Of a DNA stretch of 64,000 nucleotides, positions 25,784-34,812 are shown in pieces. The stretch is taken from NCBI RefSeq assembly GCF_002834235.1, contig NZ_NNBY01000031.1:95149-159148 (forward strand), read 5' to 3'. Numbering within the stretch: position 1 is the first letter of the stretch; each line of letters starts with the position of its first letter. This DNA is from Ruminococcus bromii (GTDB lineage: Bacteria > Bacillota > Clostridia > Oscillospirales > Acutalibacteraceae). The position numbers were made by a program, and so were the translations under genes. The notes under the pieces are model-generated. The model saw nothing but the letters and a program-made list of their open reading frames with translations, searched no databases and was not told the DNA's origin.

Positions 25784-27148
25784 CTATTTTGAAATTGTTT
25801 CATAAAGTAATTTTATTCCGCTTTCAATTTTTACATCTTTTATTCCCGAAAAGCTTAACACAATCATATTTTCGGCTTTGTTGAACTGCATAGTTTTAAT
25901 TAATGCGTCGTCAATTTTCTTTATAACAGAATCATCAATCGTTTTATCCTTAAAAATCAGCGAAACATAAAGCGAAGTTTCGTTAAACACAATTTTAACG
26001 GAGGTTCCGAAATATTTCTTTATGTTTGAAAGCATAAGGTTGCTTTTTTCAAGATAAATTCTTCTTGCTTTTCTCAGATGAACATCAAGCTTACCGTTAT
26101 TAATATACTTTGCAAGGGCAATTTGTTCTGTTTTTGATGCTGTCTGATTTGTGTATTTTTTGATTTTGTTGTATTCATCGGTGAGTTTTTGCGGAAGAAC
26201 CATATAACTGATTCTGACAGAGGGAAGAAGTATCTTTGAAAAAGAGCCGAGATAAACCGTGTTTTCGGTATCGTAATTCTGTACGCACGGCATAGGGTGC
26301 GTACTGTATCGAAGTTCACCGTTGTAATCGTCCTCAATAATCAAAACATTATTTTCTTTTGCCCATTTGATTATCTCAAGTCTGCGTGTAACAGGCATTG
26401 TAATGTTGCTGTTTACAGTAAAATTAGGATTTATAAGAATTATATCGGGCTTGATTTCTTCAAGTGAATCAATACAGGCTCCGTATTTATCACATCTGAA
26501 ATATTTGATGTCATAACCGTGACTGTTGAACACATATTCACTCTGAATGTAGCTGTAATCCGCAAGTGCGATTTTCTTATTATTGCCGAGAAGTGAACAG
26601 AGTATGTGCAAAAGCGTCTGAGTACCTGCTCCGACGATAATATTTTCGTATGAGGTGTTTACACTCCGTGTGCCGAGGCTGTATTTTTGCAGAGCATTTC
26701 TCAGAATTTCTTCACCCTGTTCTTCACCGTAGGAAGTGAGCAGATAGTTTTGATTTAAAACTTCTTTAACATATTTTTTCCATTCGTTTATGTTGATTAT
26801 ACCGTCATCAATGCTTTTACTGCTGAAATCATATTCATAGTATCTTTTTGTTTTGTTGATATTTGAAGACATTTTATCGCTTTTTGACGGTGTACCGCTG
26901 AACTGTGCCTCAACATAATATCCGCTTCGTGGCCTGTTTGATATATATCCCTCTGCACACAACTGTTCATACGCTCCGTTGACAGTAGTTTTTGAAACAT
27001 CAAGGTCGATACTCAATCGCCTTATTGACGGAAGCTTTGTTCCTTTTTTCAAACTTCCCGTTTCAATTGATTTTCTGACTGACATATAAATCTGCCTGTA
27101 AAGCGGAGTTTTGTCTTTTTTATTAATAATTATAAAATCGTACAGCAT
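25784..27148 (-). CDS. MocR-type GntR/aminotransferase transcriptional regulator
   Basis: The 454-residue protein fuses a GntR winged helix-turn-helix (residues 1-75, with PLYRQIYMSVRKSIETG and LPSIRRLSIDLDVSKTTVN) to a fold type I aminotransferase-like domain (about 110-454). The PLP lysine lies in YLGSFSKILLPSVRIS, and IIEDDYNGELRY holds the cofactor-contacting Asp. MocR proteins respond to PLP or amino-acid-like ligands. No pyridoxine synthesis genes are adjacent. The gene diverges from the murD cluster, and paired direct repeats lie in the shared intergenic region. Confidence 0.92.
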   Translation of the reverse strand: MLYDFIIINKKDKTPLYRQIYMSVRKSIETGSLKKGTKLPSIRRLSIDLDVSKTTVNGAYEQLCAEGYISNRPRSGYYVEAQFSGTPSKSDKMSSNINKTKRYYEYDFSSKSIDDGIININEWKKYVKEVLNQNYLLTSYGEEQGEEILRNALQKYSLGTRSVNTSYENIIVGAGTQTLLHILCSLLGNNKKIALADYSYIQSEYVFNSHGYDIKYFRCDKYGACIDSLEEIKPDIILINPNFTVNSNITMPVTRRLEIIKWAKENNVLIIEDDYNGELRYSTHPMPCVQNYDTENTVYLGSFSKILLPSVRISYMVLPQKLTDEYNKIKKYTNQTASKTEQIALAKYINNGKLDVHLRKARRIYLEKSNLMLSNIKKYFGTSVKIVFNETSLYVSLIFKDKTIDDSVIKKIDDALIKTMQFNKAENMIVLSFSGIKDVKIESGIKLLYETISK

Positions 27149-27208
27149 AACATCACCTACCGTATTTTAACATTTTGAAAATATTATTGCAATATCAGTG
27201 TATTACGG

Positions 27209-27274
27209 TTGAAATTATTTCCGTTAAAATGTATAATTATATGGTATGGCATAAAGTCACTGAAATGGCATAAA
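27209..27274 (+). promoter_or_regulatory. murD promoter with two direct repeats, candidate MocR operator
   Basis: TTGAAA (27209-27214) and TATAAT (27232-27237) are 17 bases apart. Just downstream the decamer ATGGCATAAA occurs twice in the same direction (27246-27255 and 27265-27274), 19 bases apart. MocR regulators often bind paired direct repeats, so these are candidate operators. Confidence 0.5.
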
Positions 27275-27300
27275 ATACTAATTGCAGAGGGGATTTTACA

Positions 27301-28692
27301 ATGAATGCTATGGCTGATAAATTTTTTGACAGTATAAAAGGGAAAAAAGTTACTTTTATCGGAATCGGTACAAGCAATCTTCCGCTTATAAAACTTTTTG
27401 TTGAAAAGGGTGCAAAAGTTACTGCTTGCGATAAGAAGAATTTTGAAGATTTGGGACAGAACGGTATTAAGGCTAAAGAGTACGGTGCAGAACTTTTACT
27501 CGGTGAAAATTATCTTTCCGAGATTGATGCCGATATCGTTTTCAGAAGTCCCGGCACACCTTTTTATAAGGATGAGCTTGTTGCACTTCGTAACAAGGGC
27601 GTTGTTCTTACATCCGAAATGGAAGTTTTCTTCGACCTTTGCCCGTGCAGGATTATTGCTGTGACAGGTTCTGACGGCAAAACAACCACAACAACGATTA
27701 TTTCTGAATTTTTAAAGGCGGCAGGTTTTAATGTACACCTTGGAGGTAATATCGGCAAGCCGCTTCTTCCTGAGATTGAAAGCGTAAATGACGATGACTG
27801 TGCAGTAGTTGAGCTTTCAAGTTTTCAGCTTATCTCTATGAGAAAGAGTCCGGATATTGCCGTGGTAACAAACCTTGCTCCTAACCATCTTGATATACAC
27901 AAGGATATGCAGGAGTACATTGATTCAAAGAAAAATATCATTCTTCATCAGAATGCTTTTTCAAAGGCTGTTCTCAACCTTGATAATGAGATTACAAACG
28001 GCTTTTCCGACAGCGTAAGAGGTCAGCTCGCAAAGTTCTCCGTAAAGGAAAATGTTTCAAACGGTGCTTTTCTTGACGGCGATACAATCTGCTATAATGA
28101 CTACGGAAAAATTACCCGTATTATGAACATTCATGACATCAAAATTCCCGGTATGCATAATGTAGAAAATTATCTTGCCGCTATTTCAGCCGTGTGGGGA
28201 CTTGTTGATGCAGAAACAATGGTAGCCGTTGCAAAGACTTTTGGCGGTGTTGCTCACCGTGCAGAGTTTGTAAGAGAGGTTGACGGTGTTAAGTATTACA
28301 ACGATTCAATTGCGTCAAGTCCTACAAGAACCGCACTCGGCACACTTTCACTTTACAAGCAGAAAATCTGCATTATTGCAGGCGGATATGATAAGCATAT
28401 TCCTTATGAGCCGCTCGGACCCGTAATCAACGATAAAGTAAAACTCCTTATTCTTCTCGGTGATACTGCCCCGAAAATTGAAAAAGCCGTTAAAGAGGCT
28501 TCAAACTATGATGCAGATGAAATTGAAATTGTCAATGTAACAAATATGGAAGAGGCTGTAGCTGTTGCCCGTGAGCGTTCAACAAAGGGAGATATTGTTT
28601 CGCTTTCACCCGCAAGTGCAAGCTTCGGACTTTACAAGAATTTTGAAGAAAGAGGTAATCACTTCAAGTCAATTGTCAACGCTTTGAAGTAA
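27301..28692 (+). CDS. murD: UDP-N-acetylmuramoyl-L-alanine-D-glutamate ligase
   Basis: MurD adds D-glutamate to UDP-MurNAc-L-Ala in the cytoplasmic phase of peptidoglycan synthesis. The 463-residue protein has an N-terminal Rossmann domain (KVTFIGIGTSNLPLIKLF) and FRSPGTPF. The ATP-binding loop is VTGSDGKTTTT (residues 121-131), followed by LGGNIGKPLL, VVELSSFQL and AVVTNLAPNHLDIHKDMQEY. The C-terminal domain contains YNDSIASSPTRT and ASFGLYKNFEERGNHF. It is not within a dcw cluster here but heads a group with two M42 peptidases, an acetyltransferase and a PLP enzyme. Confidence 0.96.
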   Translation: MNAMADKFFDSIKGKKVTFIGIGTSNLPLIKLFVEKGAKVTACDKKNFEDLGQNGIKAKEYGAELLLGENYLSEIDADIVFRSPGTPFYKDELVALRNKGVVLTSEMEVFFDLCPCRIIAVTGSDGKTTTTTIISEFLKAAGFNVHLGGNIGKPLLPEIESVNDDDCAVVELSSFQLISMRKSPDIAVVTNLAPNHLDIHKDMQEYIDSKKNIILHQNAFSKAVLNLDNEITNGFSDSVRGQLAKFSVKENVSNGAFLDGDTICYNDYGKITRIMNIHDIKIPGMHNVENYLAAISAVWGLVDAETMVAVAKTFGGVAHRAEFVREVDGVKYYNDSIASSPTRTALGTLSLYKQKICIIAGGYDKHIPYEPLGPVINDKVKLLILLGDTAPKIEKAVKEASNYDADEIEIVNVTNMEEAVAVARERSTKGDIVSLSPASASFGLYKNFEERGNHFKSIVNALK

Positions 28693-28700
28693 GATATACA

Positions 28701-29729
28701 ATGAACACAAAAGAACTTATTTTTGAACTCTGTTGTGCAATGGGTGTGTCGGGCAGGGAAGAGCCCGCTTTGTCTGTTGCCGAAAAGTTTTTATCGGATT
28801 ACACGGATGACATAAAGATATCAAACGGCAGTCTTATGGCTGTTTGCGGTAACAAAAATTCAGATAAAACCATATTGCTTGACGCTCACATTGACCGCAT
28901 AGGATTTATGGTTACCGAAATAAATGAAAACGGATTTGTAAAAGTTTCTCCGTGCGGAGGAATTGACGCAAGAACTCTTGCCGATACTCTGCTTTGTCTG
29001 CAGAACAATCCTGATGTAACAGGTGTTGTATGCTGTATGCCTCCTCATCTTTCTGACGGAAAAGAGGACAAGGCTATGCCAATCGACAAAATCTGGGTTG
29101 ATTTCGGTCTGCCGTATGATGAAGTTAATAAACTCATTTCATTCGGTGATATGCTGACATTTGCCTCAAAGCCGGCAAATCTTTTGAACGGCAGAATTGT
29201 TGCTCCTTGCCTTGATAACAGATGCGGTGTTGCATCACTTGTTAAGTGTGCAGAGTTATTGAAAAACAATGAAACAGATTATAAAGTAATTATCCTTTTA
29301 AGCTCTCAGGAAGAAACATTTGGCACAGGCGCTAAAACAGGTTCTTTTACAGTTGAAGCAGATGAGTCAATTGTTGTTGATGTAAGCTTTGCATCTCAGC
29401 CGGATGTTTCGGGGTTCTATTCTACGGTTGAACTCGACAAAGGTCCAATGATTTGCATTTCTTCAATTCTCAACAAAGAAATGAGCAAATCGCTTGAAAG
29501 CATTGCAAAGAATAAAAATATACCGTATCAGCTTGAACCGATAGCAGGCAGAACAGGTACAAATGCCGACCATATTTCAATCAGCGGAAAAGGTGTAAAA
29601 ACTGCTGTTGTATCAATCCCACAGCGATATATGCATACACAGAATGAAGTTATTTCTGTAGCTGATGTTGACAATACGGCAAAGCTTATTGCCGAATACA
29701 TTAAATGCGGAGGTGCTTTCAATGATTGA
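28701..29729 (+). CDS. M42 family metallopeptidase
   Basis: The 342-residue protein resembles M42 glutamyl-aminopeptidase/endoglucanase-family enzymes, dizinc aminopeptidases that form large cage-like assemblies. Visible sites are MGVSGREEPAL, LLDAHIDRIGFMV (first metal ligands), APCLDNRCGVASLV (bridging Asp), SSQEETFGTGAKTG (catalytic Glu pair), VDVSFA and TGTNADHIS. The segment around the last histidine is RYMHTQNE, with the metal ligand intact. Overall it is divergent from the second copy next door. Its stop overlaps the second peptidase gene. Confidence 0.85.
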   Translation: MNTKELIFELCCAMGVSGREEPALSVAEKFLSDYTDDIKISNGSLMAVCGNKNSDKTILLDAHIDRIGFMVTEINENGFVKVSPCGGIDARTLADTLLCLQNNPDVTGVVCCMPPHLSDGKEDKAMPIDKIWVDFGLPYDEVNKLISFGDMLTFASKPANLLNGRIVAPCLDNRCGVASLVKCAELLKNNETDYKVIILLSSQEETFGTGAKTGSFTVEADESIVVDVSFASQPDVSGFYSTVELDKGPMICISSILNKEMSKSLESIAKNKNIPYQLEPIAGRTGTNADHISISGKGVKTAVVSIPQRYMHTQNEVISVADVDNTAKLIAEYIKCGGAFND

Positions 29730-30771
29730 CATAAAATTGCTTGAACAGCTTTGCCTTTGCAACGGTATTTCGGGTGATGAGGGGAATGTTCGCAATCTTA
29801 TAATTAACGAGATTAAAGACTGTGCCGATGATATTAAAACAGATAATCTCGGCAACCTTATTGTGTTTAAAAAGGGAAAAAAGTCTGCAAAAAGCAAACT
29901 TATGGTGTCGGCACATATGGATGAAGTAGGTCTTATGGTAACGGATATAACATCTGACGGTTACCTTAAATTTGACGAGGTCGGCGGAATTGACAGAAGA
30001 GTTCTTCCCGGTAAGCGTGTATGTGTTGGCAGAAACGGTCTTAACGGTGTAATCGGTGTGAAACCGATTCATCTTACAAACGGTGATGAAAAAACTGCTG
30101 TTCCGAAAATGAATGATATGTACATTGATATCGGTGCCGAAAGCAGGGAAGATGCGCTTAAATATGTAAACTACGGTGACGGCATTAATTTTGAGGGCGA
30201 CTTTAAGATTAACGGCAAAACTGTTGTTACGAAGGCACTTGACGACCGTTTCGGCTGCCATGTGCTTATTAATCTTATAAAATCCGAACCCGAATATGAT
30301 ATGTATTTCACATTTGTTGTTCAGGAAGAAGTGGGACTGCGTGGTGCAAGACCTGCGGCTTTTACGGTTAATCCTGATTTTGCTCTTGTTATCGAAAGCA
30401 CAACTGCCGCTGATGTTGCAGAGGTTGATGCATCTCATCAGGTATGCAATTTGTCAAAAGGCGCAACGGTTACCGTAATGGATAGGGCGACAGTTTATGA
30501 TAAAGAAATGATAAGTGCCGCTTTTGAACTTGCCGAAAAGAATAACATAGCTGTTCAGTATAAGAGAGCAGTTGCAGGCGGTAATGATTCGGGTGCAATT
30601 CATCAGAGCAGAGGCGGAGTGAGAACTCTTGCGGTATCACTTCCGTCAAGGTATATTCATGCTCCTTCAACTGCGGCAAATCTTGGTGATTGCGAAAGTG
30701 TTTTAAAACTTGCAAAAGCATTGTCCGATTATATTGCGGGCGGAAATTTAGCGAAAGGAAAGACGGTCTGA
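29722..30771 (+). CDS. M42 family metallopeptidase (second copy)
   Basis: This 349-residue protein has the full M42 set: LCNGISGDEGNVR, MVSAHMDEVGLMV (metal His and Asp), KALDDRFGCHVL (bridging Asp), VVQEEVGLRGARP (catalytic Glu), VIESTTAADV and GGNDSGAIHQSRGG. A final PSRYIHAPSTAAN holds the last zinc histidine. The family removes N-terminal residues from short peptides in the cytoplasm. The ATG at 29722 overlaps the preceding gene by eight bases and has GGAGGT upstream, so the two copies are probably translated together; they may form mixed or separate complexes. Confidence 0.93.
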   Translation: MIDIKLLEQLCLCNGISGDEGNVRNLIINEIKDCADDIKTDNLGNLIVFKKGKKSAKSKLMVSAHMDEVGLMVTDITSDGYLKFDEVGGIDRRVLPGKRVCVGRNGLNGVIGVKPIHLTNGDEKTAVPKMNDMYIDIGAESREDALKYVNYGDGINFEGDFKINGKTVVTKALDDRFGCHVLINLIKSEPEYDMYFTFVVQEEVGLRGARPAAFTVNPDFALVIESTTAADVAEVDASHQVCNLSKGATVTVMDRATVYDKEMISAAFELAEKNNIAVQYKRAVAGGNDSGAIHQSRGGVRTLAVSLPSRYIHAPSTAANLGDCESVLKLAKALSDYIAGGNLAKGKTV

Positions 30772-31545
30772 ATGATAGTAACCGCCAATGAAAATTATAT
30801 AAATGTAATTATGAACCTGTCGGCGGAAGATCCGTTTGCGTGCAGAATAATTTCTCAGTACAACAGTTACGATTCATCGCTTGCTTTTGTTGACTACTGG
30901 ACGATAATTGACGATAAAACAGATGAATGTACAGGTGCAATTTCCCGATGCGGAACAAACTTCATTTTATTTCTCACAGATAAAACAAATCTTGAAGAAG
31001 TTTCGTCATTTATGCGTGTTGCGGGTGCGTCAAGTGCAATATGCAGCGGAGATTTTAACCTTAATTTATACGGCAGTAAATCTGTGTTAGGTGTTATTCT
31101 GAAAAAATCAGAACCGTTTGAAAATGTTGACGAAAGTATAAATTTTGATGTTCCCGATATTAAAGAGGTTTATAATCTCATCGTAAGCTGTGCCGATGAA
31201 AATTTTGTTCCGCCGCCGTTTGATGATTTTTATGTTGATGTGAATCACAAGCTTCGTCATAATGCAACGAGAATGTACGGTGTTTATGACGGCACAAAAC
31301 TTGTTGCAATGGCTATGACCGTTGCCGAAAGCAGTAACGGCGCCGTGTTGGGTGCGGTATCGTGTCATCCCGACTACAGAAAGCACGGCTACGGTTCAAC
31401 TGTTGTAAAGTACATATCCAACAGACTGATTGCCGAGAACAAGACCGTGTATCTTCACAGAGCCAAGAATGCAAATCAGTCGTTTTATAATAATCTCGGT
31501 TTTGAACAGTGCGGATCATGGCAGGAATATTATTTTGAAAGGTGA
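30772..31545 (+). CDS. GNAT family N-acetyltransferase
   Basis: The 257-residue protein has a C-terminal GNAT fold. The acetyl-CoA loop YRKHGYGSTVVKYI is near residues 202-216, preceded by the beta strand AVLGAVSCHPDY and followed by NKTVYLHRAKNANQSFYNNLGFEQ. The N-terminal 120 residues are less conserved and may form a second, degenerate GNAT-like half. The acceptor is unknown. The ATG immediately follows the stop of the M42 gene, and its own stop overlaps the next reading frame. Confidence 0.85.
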   Translation: MIVTANENYINVIMNLSAEDPFACRIISQYNSYDSSLAFVDYWTIIDDKTDECTGAISRCGTNFILFLTDKTNLEEVSSFMRVAGASSAICSGDFNLNLYGSKSVLGVILKKSEPFENVDESINFDVPDIKEVYNLIVSCADENFVPPPFDDFYVDVNHKLRHNATRMYGVYDGTKLVAMAMTVAESSNGAVLGAVSCHPDYRKHGYGSTVVKYISNRLIAENKTVYLHRAKNANQSFYNNLGFEQCGSWQEYYFER

Positions 31546-31550
31546 TATAT

Positions 31551-32810
31551 TTGAGTTTTTTTGATATAGATGAAAGAGTTATAAAAGCATCCGAAAAGGC
31601 AATGGAGCTTTGCAAGGACAAGCTTGCGGAGATTGATGATATTCAGGAATACAACCAGCAGAAGATGATAAAGGCTTTTCAGCTTGCAGATGTTCGTGAA
31701 AGCCACCTTTGGGGTTCTACAGGCTACGGATATGATGATGCAGGCAGAGAGGCTCTTGACAAGGTCTATGCTTATGTTTTTGATGCAGAAGACGCACTTG
31801 TCCGTCATAATTTCGTAAGCGGTACTCATGCCCTTACAGTTGCACTTTTCGGCGTTTTAAGACCTGGAGATACAATGCTTTCCGTAACAGGAATGCCGTA
31901 TGATACAATCCGTTCTGCTATAGGCATTGAGGGTGACTATCCCGGTTCACTCAAGGACTTTTCAATCAATTTTGAAATGACCGAGATTAATCCTGACGGC
32001 ACACTTGACTATGACAAAATCGCAAGCGACATTGCAGAAAAAAAGCCTAAAATGGTTTACATACAGCGTTCAAGAGGCTACAGCACAAGACCTACGCTCA
32101 CGTGGAGAGAAATCAAAAAGCTTTGTGAAATTTCAAGAGCCAATTCGCCCAAAAGTATTATTATGCTCGATAACTGTTACGGTGAATTCATTGACAAGGT
32201 TGAACCTTTGTCGGTTGGTGTTGATATGATGGCAGGCTCTCTTATCAAGAATCCGGGTGGCGGTATTGCTCCTACAGGCGGATATATTGCAGGTAAGAAA
32301 GAACTTGTAGAGATGTGTGCCTACAGACTTACCACTCCCGGTACAGGCAAAGAAATCGGTGCTACTCTTAACGCAAACAGAGAACTTTTTATGGGTGCGT
32401 ACCATGCTCCTCATGTTACGGGTGAAGCACTTAAAACTGCAGTATTTGCATCGGCACTTTTTGAAATTCTCGGTTATGAAACAAGTCCTAAGTACAATGA
32501 TGCAAGAGGAGATATTATTCAGCTTATCATGCTCGGTAATGCAGAAAAGGTATGCCGCTTTTGCGAGGGTGTTCAGAGCGGTTCGGCTGTTGACAGCTTT
32601 GTATCTCCGATTCCGTCGGATATGCCGGGTTACGAAAGTCAGGTAGTTATGGCGGCAGGCGCATTTACTCTCGGTTCATCTATTGAACTTTCTGCAGACG
32701 CACCTTTGCGTGAACCGTATGCAGTATGGATGCAGGGAAGTCTTAACTTCCACAGCGGTAAGCTCGGTGTAATGCTTGCGGCAAGTAAGATTTTAAGAGA
32801 TAAAAAATAA
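31551..32810 (+). CDS. methionine gamma-lyase family protein (aluminium-resistance-like PLP enzyme)
   Basis: The protein of about 419 residues matches the group often named aluminium resistance protein or methionine gamma-lyase-like. These are fold type I PLP enzymes related to Cys/Met metabolism enzymes. Marks are ESHLWGSTGYGYDDAGREALD, FVSGTHALTVALFG, VYIQRSRGYSTRPTL and IMLDNCYGEF. The PLP lysine is in MAGSLIKNPGGGIAPTGGYIAG-like sequence (partly quoted). The start is probably the TTG at 31551, five bases after AAAGGTGAT; a GTG at 31542 is possible. It ends the murD cluster and is followed by a strong terminator. Confidence 0.88.
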   Translation: MSFFDIDERVIKASEKAMELCKDKLAEIDDIQEYNQQKMIKAFQLADVRESHLWGSTGYGYDDAGREALDKVYAYVFDAEDALVRHNFVSGTHALTVALFGVLRPGDTMLSVTGMPYDTIRSAIGIEGDYPGSLKDFSINFEMTEINPDGTLDYDKIASDIAEKKPKMVYIQRSRGYSTRPTLTWREIKKLCEISRANSPKSIIMLDNCYGEFIDKVEPLSVGVDMMAGSLIKNPGGGIAPTGGYIAGKKELVEMCAYRLTTPGTGKEIGATLNANRELFMGAYHAPHVTGEALKTAVFASALFEILGYETSPKYNDARGDIIQLIMLGNAEKVCRFCEGVQSGSAVDSFVSPIPSDMPGYESQVVMAAGAFTLGSSIELSADAPLREPYAVWMQGSLNFHSGKLGVMLAASKILRDKK

Positions 32811-32844
32811 TATAATCTTGTTGCTTTGATTATAACAGCAAATA

Positions 32845-32878
32845 AAAAATCCCGCTTACAAAAGCGGGATTTTTGCTA
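32845..32878. terminator. bidirectional terminator between the PLP enzyme gene and tadA
   Basis: A 13-bp perfect stem (32845-32857 with 32862-32874, core AATCCCGCTT/AAGCGGGATT) with T-runs on both sides. Confidence 0.9.
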
Positions 32879-33334
32879 TGATTTTTTACTGCGTAAGTTT
32901 TTAAAAAAGTCAGTGAGAAGTTTTGAACACTCCTCCTGCATAATACCGCCGACGGATTCGGGTTTGAAATTGAACGGCATTTGGAACAGATTCGTAATTG
33001 TACCGCAAGCGCCGTTTTTTAAGTCGTATGCACCGAAATATACCTTTGGAATATGAGCGTTGATTATTGCACCGGCACACATAGGGCAAGGCTCAAGTGT
33101 TACATAAATTTCACAGTTCCACAATCTCCAACCGCCAAGCTTTTGACAGGCATTGTATATTGCGTCGGTTTCGGCATGAAGAAGAGCGTTCTTGCCTTGT
33201 TCACGGCGATTTCTTCCTGTGGCAACAATTTCATCATTTCTGACAATTACCGCACCGACGGGAACTTCGTTTTCTGCAGAGGCAATCTCAGCCTGTTCAA
33301 TAGCCTTTTGCATATAGTATAAAGTTTTATCCAT
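32876..33334 (-). CDS. tadA: tRNA-specific adenosine deaminase
   Basis: TadA converts A34 to inosine in tRNA-Arg(ACG). The 152-residue protein has the cytidine-deaminase-fold zinc site: LLHAETDAI (His and catalytic Glu, residues 52-60) and LEPCPMCAG (zinc cysteines, 80-88), with GKNALLHAE and FGAYDLKNGACG typical of TadA. Its start overlaps the end of the CPBP protease gene by eight bases, indicating translational coupling. It is expected to be essential. Confidence 0.94.
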   Translation of the reverse strand: MDKTLYYMQKAIEQAEIASAENEVPVGAVIVRNDEIVATGRNRREQGKNALLHAETDAIYNACQKLGGWRLWNCEIYVTLEPCPMCAGAIINAHIPKVYFGAYDLKNGACGTITNLFQMPFNFKPESVGGIMQEECSKLLTDFFKNLRSKKS

Positions 33335-34382
33335 TGTTAATTAATCCTAAATTTGTGATTGTAGTTATCAGAAAAAGTACAAGTGAAAGTATGATACCGG
33401 GATTCACAAGAAATGCAGTCATTTTCTCTTTTAAGCTAAGTTCACTTACAATTCCGTCTTTCTTATCAGACATTTTAAAAAAGTTCTTATCATTTTTTGC
33501 AAGTACGATATATGAAACAAAGCCTGCAATACAGAAGAAAATAATCAGGCTGTAACTGATTATTGTTGCCGCATAATCGGAAACAATGTTTGCATCTCTT
33601 AAAATGCTCATGGAAACAGCATATAGGTTATTAAGAAAATGGATTGCAATTGACGGAAGAATGGAATTGAATTTGCAATCGACATACGCAAAAATAAGTC
33701 CGAGAATAAACGCAAACGGAATTTGTGATATATTCTGATGCATTGCACCGAACAAAATTGCAGAGCCTATAACTGCTGTTGTGTCACCGAACTTTCTCAG
33801 AGAACCCATAACTATTCCTCTGAAAGCAAATTCTTCGGCAAAAGCAGGGACGATTGCTGTTGAAATTATGTTCAGAACAATACTCAAAACACTTGAATCT
33901 CCGATTGTCAATCCCGAAGATGTGTTTTCAATTCCGAAAAGCGAGAAGTTGTCTGCGATAACACTCGTGGCAACATTTGCAATCATCGCACCCCCCATTC
34001 CGAGAAACAGAATGGGTATCATACTTTTTTGTTTTACATATTTTGTGCTGATAATATCATTTAAACTGTTTCTTGAAAGCTTTATATAAAAAAATGCAGG
34101 AACAACAACGGCAAATACGGAAATAAATATATCCATAAAGTAAGTCAGTATTGAATAATTGTCAGAATAAATATATTTTGCCGAACCAAAAGCCTTGAAA
34201 ACTTCTACAACTATCATTGCGCTTACTGTCATTGTAAGCGAATACGCAAATACAAAAAAACCTAAACCGCTTGATCTTTGCTTGAGATTATCATACTGGA
34301 ACTCTTTTTTGAAATTGCGGTTATAATTAAGGTTATTGCCGTAAAACGGCATATTATTACCCGAAAACTGGTTATTTATCAA
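33327..34382 (-). CDS. CPBP family intramembrane metalloprotease
   Basis: The 351-residue protein has about eight transmembrane helices. The CAAX-protease/bacteriocin-processing motif is EEFAFRG at residues 183-189, followed by the FGAMHQNISQIPFAFILGLIF segment (partly quoted) with the second-motif histidine. A later IAIHFLNNLYA holds the third motif. Substrates could be membrane proteins or peptides; none is indicated here. The start appears to be a TTG (34382) preceded by GAGGATG; an ATG at 34349 is an alternative. The N-terminal 35 residues are polar and asparagine-rich. Confidence 0.88.
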   Translation of the reverse strand: MINNQFSGNNMPFYGNNLNYNRNFKKEFQYDNLKQRSSGLGFFVFAYSLTMTVSAMIVVEVFKAFGSAKYIYSDNYSILTYFMDIFISVFAVVVPAFFYIKLSRNSLNDIISTKYVKQKSMIPILFLGMGGAMIANVATSVIADNFSLFGIENTSSGLTIGDSSVLSIVLNIISTAIVPAFAEEFAFRGIVMGSLRKFGDTTAVIGSAILFGAMHQNISQIPFAFILGLIFAYVDCKFNSILPSIAIHFLNNLYAVSMSILRDANIVSDYAATIISYSLIIFFCIAGFVSYIVLAKNDKNFFKMSDKKDGIVSELSLKEKMTAFLVNPGIILSLVLFLITTITNLGLINNG

Positions 34383-34402
34383 ATTATCACATCCTCAAAG
34401 CT

Positions 34403-34431
34403 ATTCTAACATAGAGGCATATTATTTTCAA
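34403..34431 (-). promoter_or_regulatory. promoter of the CPBP-tadA pair
   Basis: Minus strand: TTGAAA (34431-34426) and TAGAAT (34408-34403) are 17 bases apart. The following 190 bases up to the tRNA-Leu promoter contain nothing else I can name. Confidence 0.6.
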
Positions 34432-34623
34432 GGATTAAAACATCCGTATAAAGTATTTGCATGATTAAAATGATGTAATCCGACAAAAAGTAACTTTAAA
34501 ATACAGTATAATAAATTCACCCAAAATCAACGCCAAAGAAGAAAAACCGTTTGTATTTTCACACAAATTGATTCACCTCTATTTACAGCGTAGTAATTAA
34601 GGCAAAAAATTTAAAAATATAAC

Positions 34624-34652
34624 TTGATTTTTCCTGATTTGTATTGTATAAT
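34624..34652 (+). promoter_or_regulatory. promoter of tRNA-Leu
   Basis: TTGATT (34624-34629) and TATAAT (34647-34652) are separated by 17 bases, 13 bases before the tRNA. Confidence 0.7.
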
Positions 34653-34665
34653 ATGTTTTGCATTT

Positions 34666-34752
34666 GCCGGTGTGATGGAATTGGCAGACGTAGCGGACTC
34701 AAAATCCGCCGGTAGCGATACCGTACCGGTTCAAGTCCGGTCACCGGCACCA
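34666..34752 (+). tRNA. tRNA-Leu (anticodon CAA)
   Basis: The acceptor stem GCCGGTG pairs with CACCGGC. The anticodon stem GCGGA/TCCGC encloses the loop CTCAAAA (anticodon CAA, reading TTG). A long variable arm is present, as expected for leucine, together with the T-arm GGTTCAAGTCC and A plus encoded CCA. Confidence 0.95.
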
Positions 34753-34790
34753 AAAGGACATTAACTCATAGAGTTAGTGTCCTTTTTTAG
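34753..34790 (+). terminator. terminator after tRNA-Leu
   Basis: A 15-bp stem with one G-U pair (AAAGGACATTAACTC with GAGTTAGTGTCCTTT) is followed by TTT. Confidence 0.85.
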
Positions 34791-34812
34791 TATATTTCGG
34801 AGGGCGATAATT

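Noticed and set aside
29719..30438. 239-codon minus-strand frame under the second M42 gene
   Set aside because: It is antisense to a clear metallopeptidase, with a composition typical of a complementary-strand shadow.
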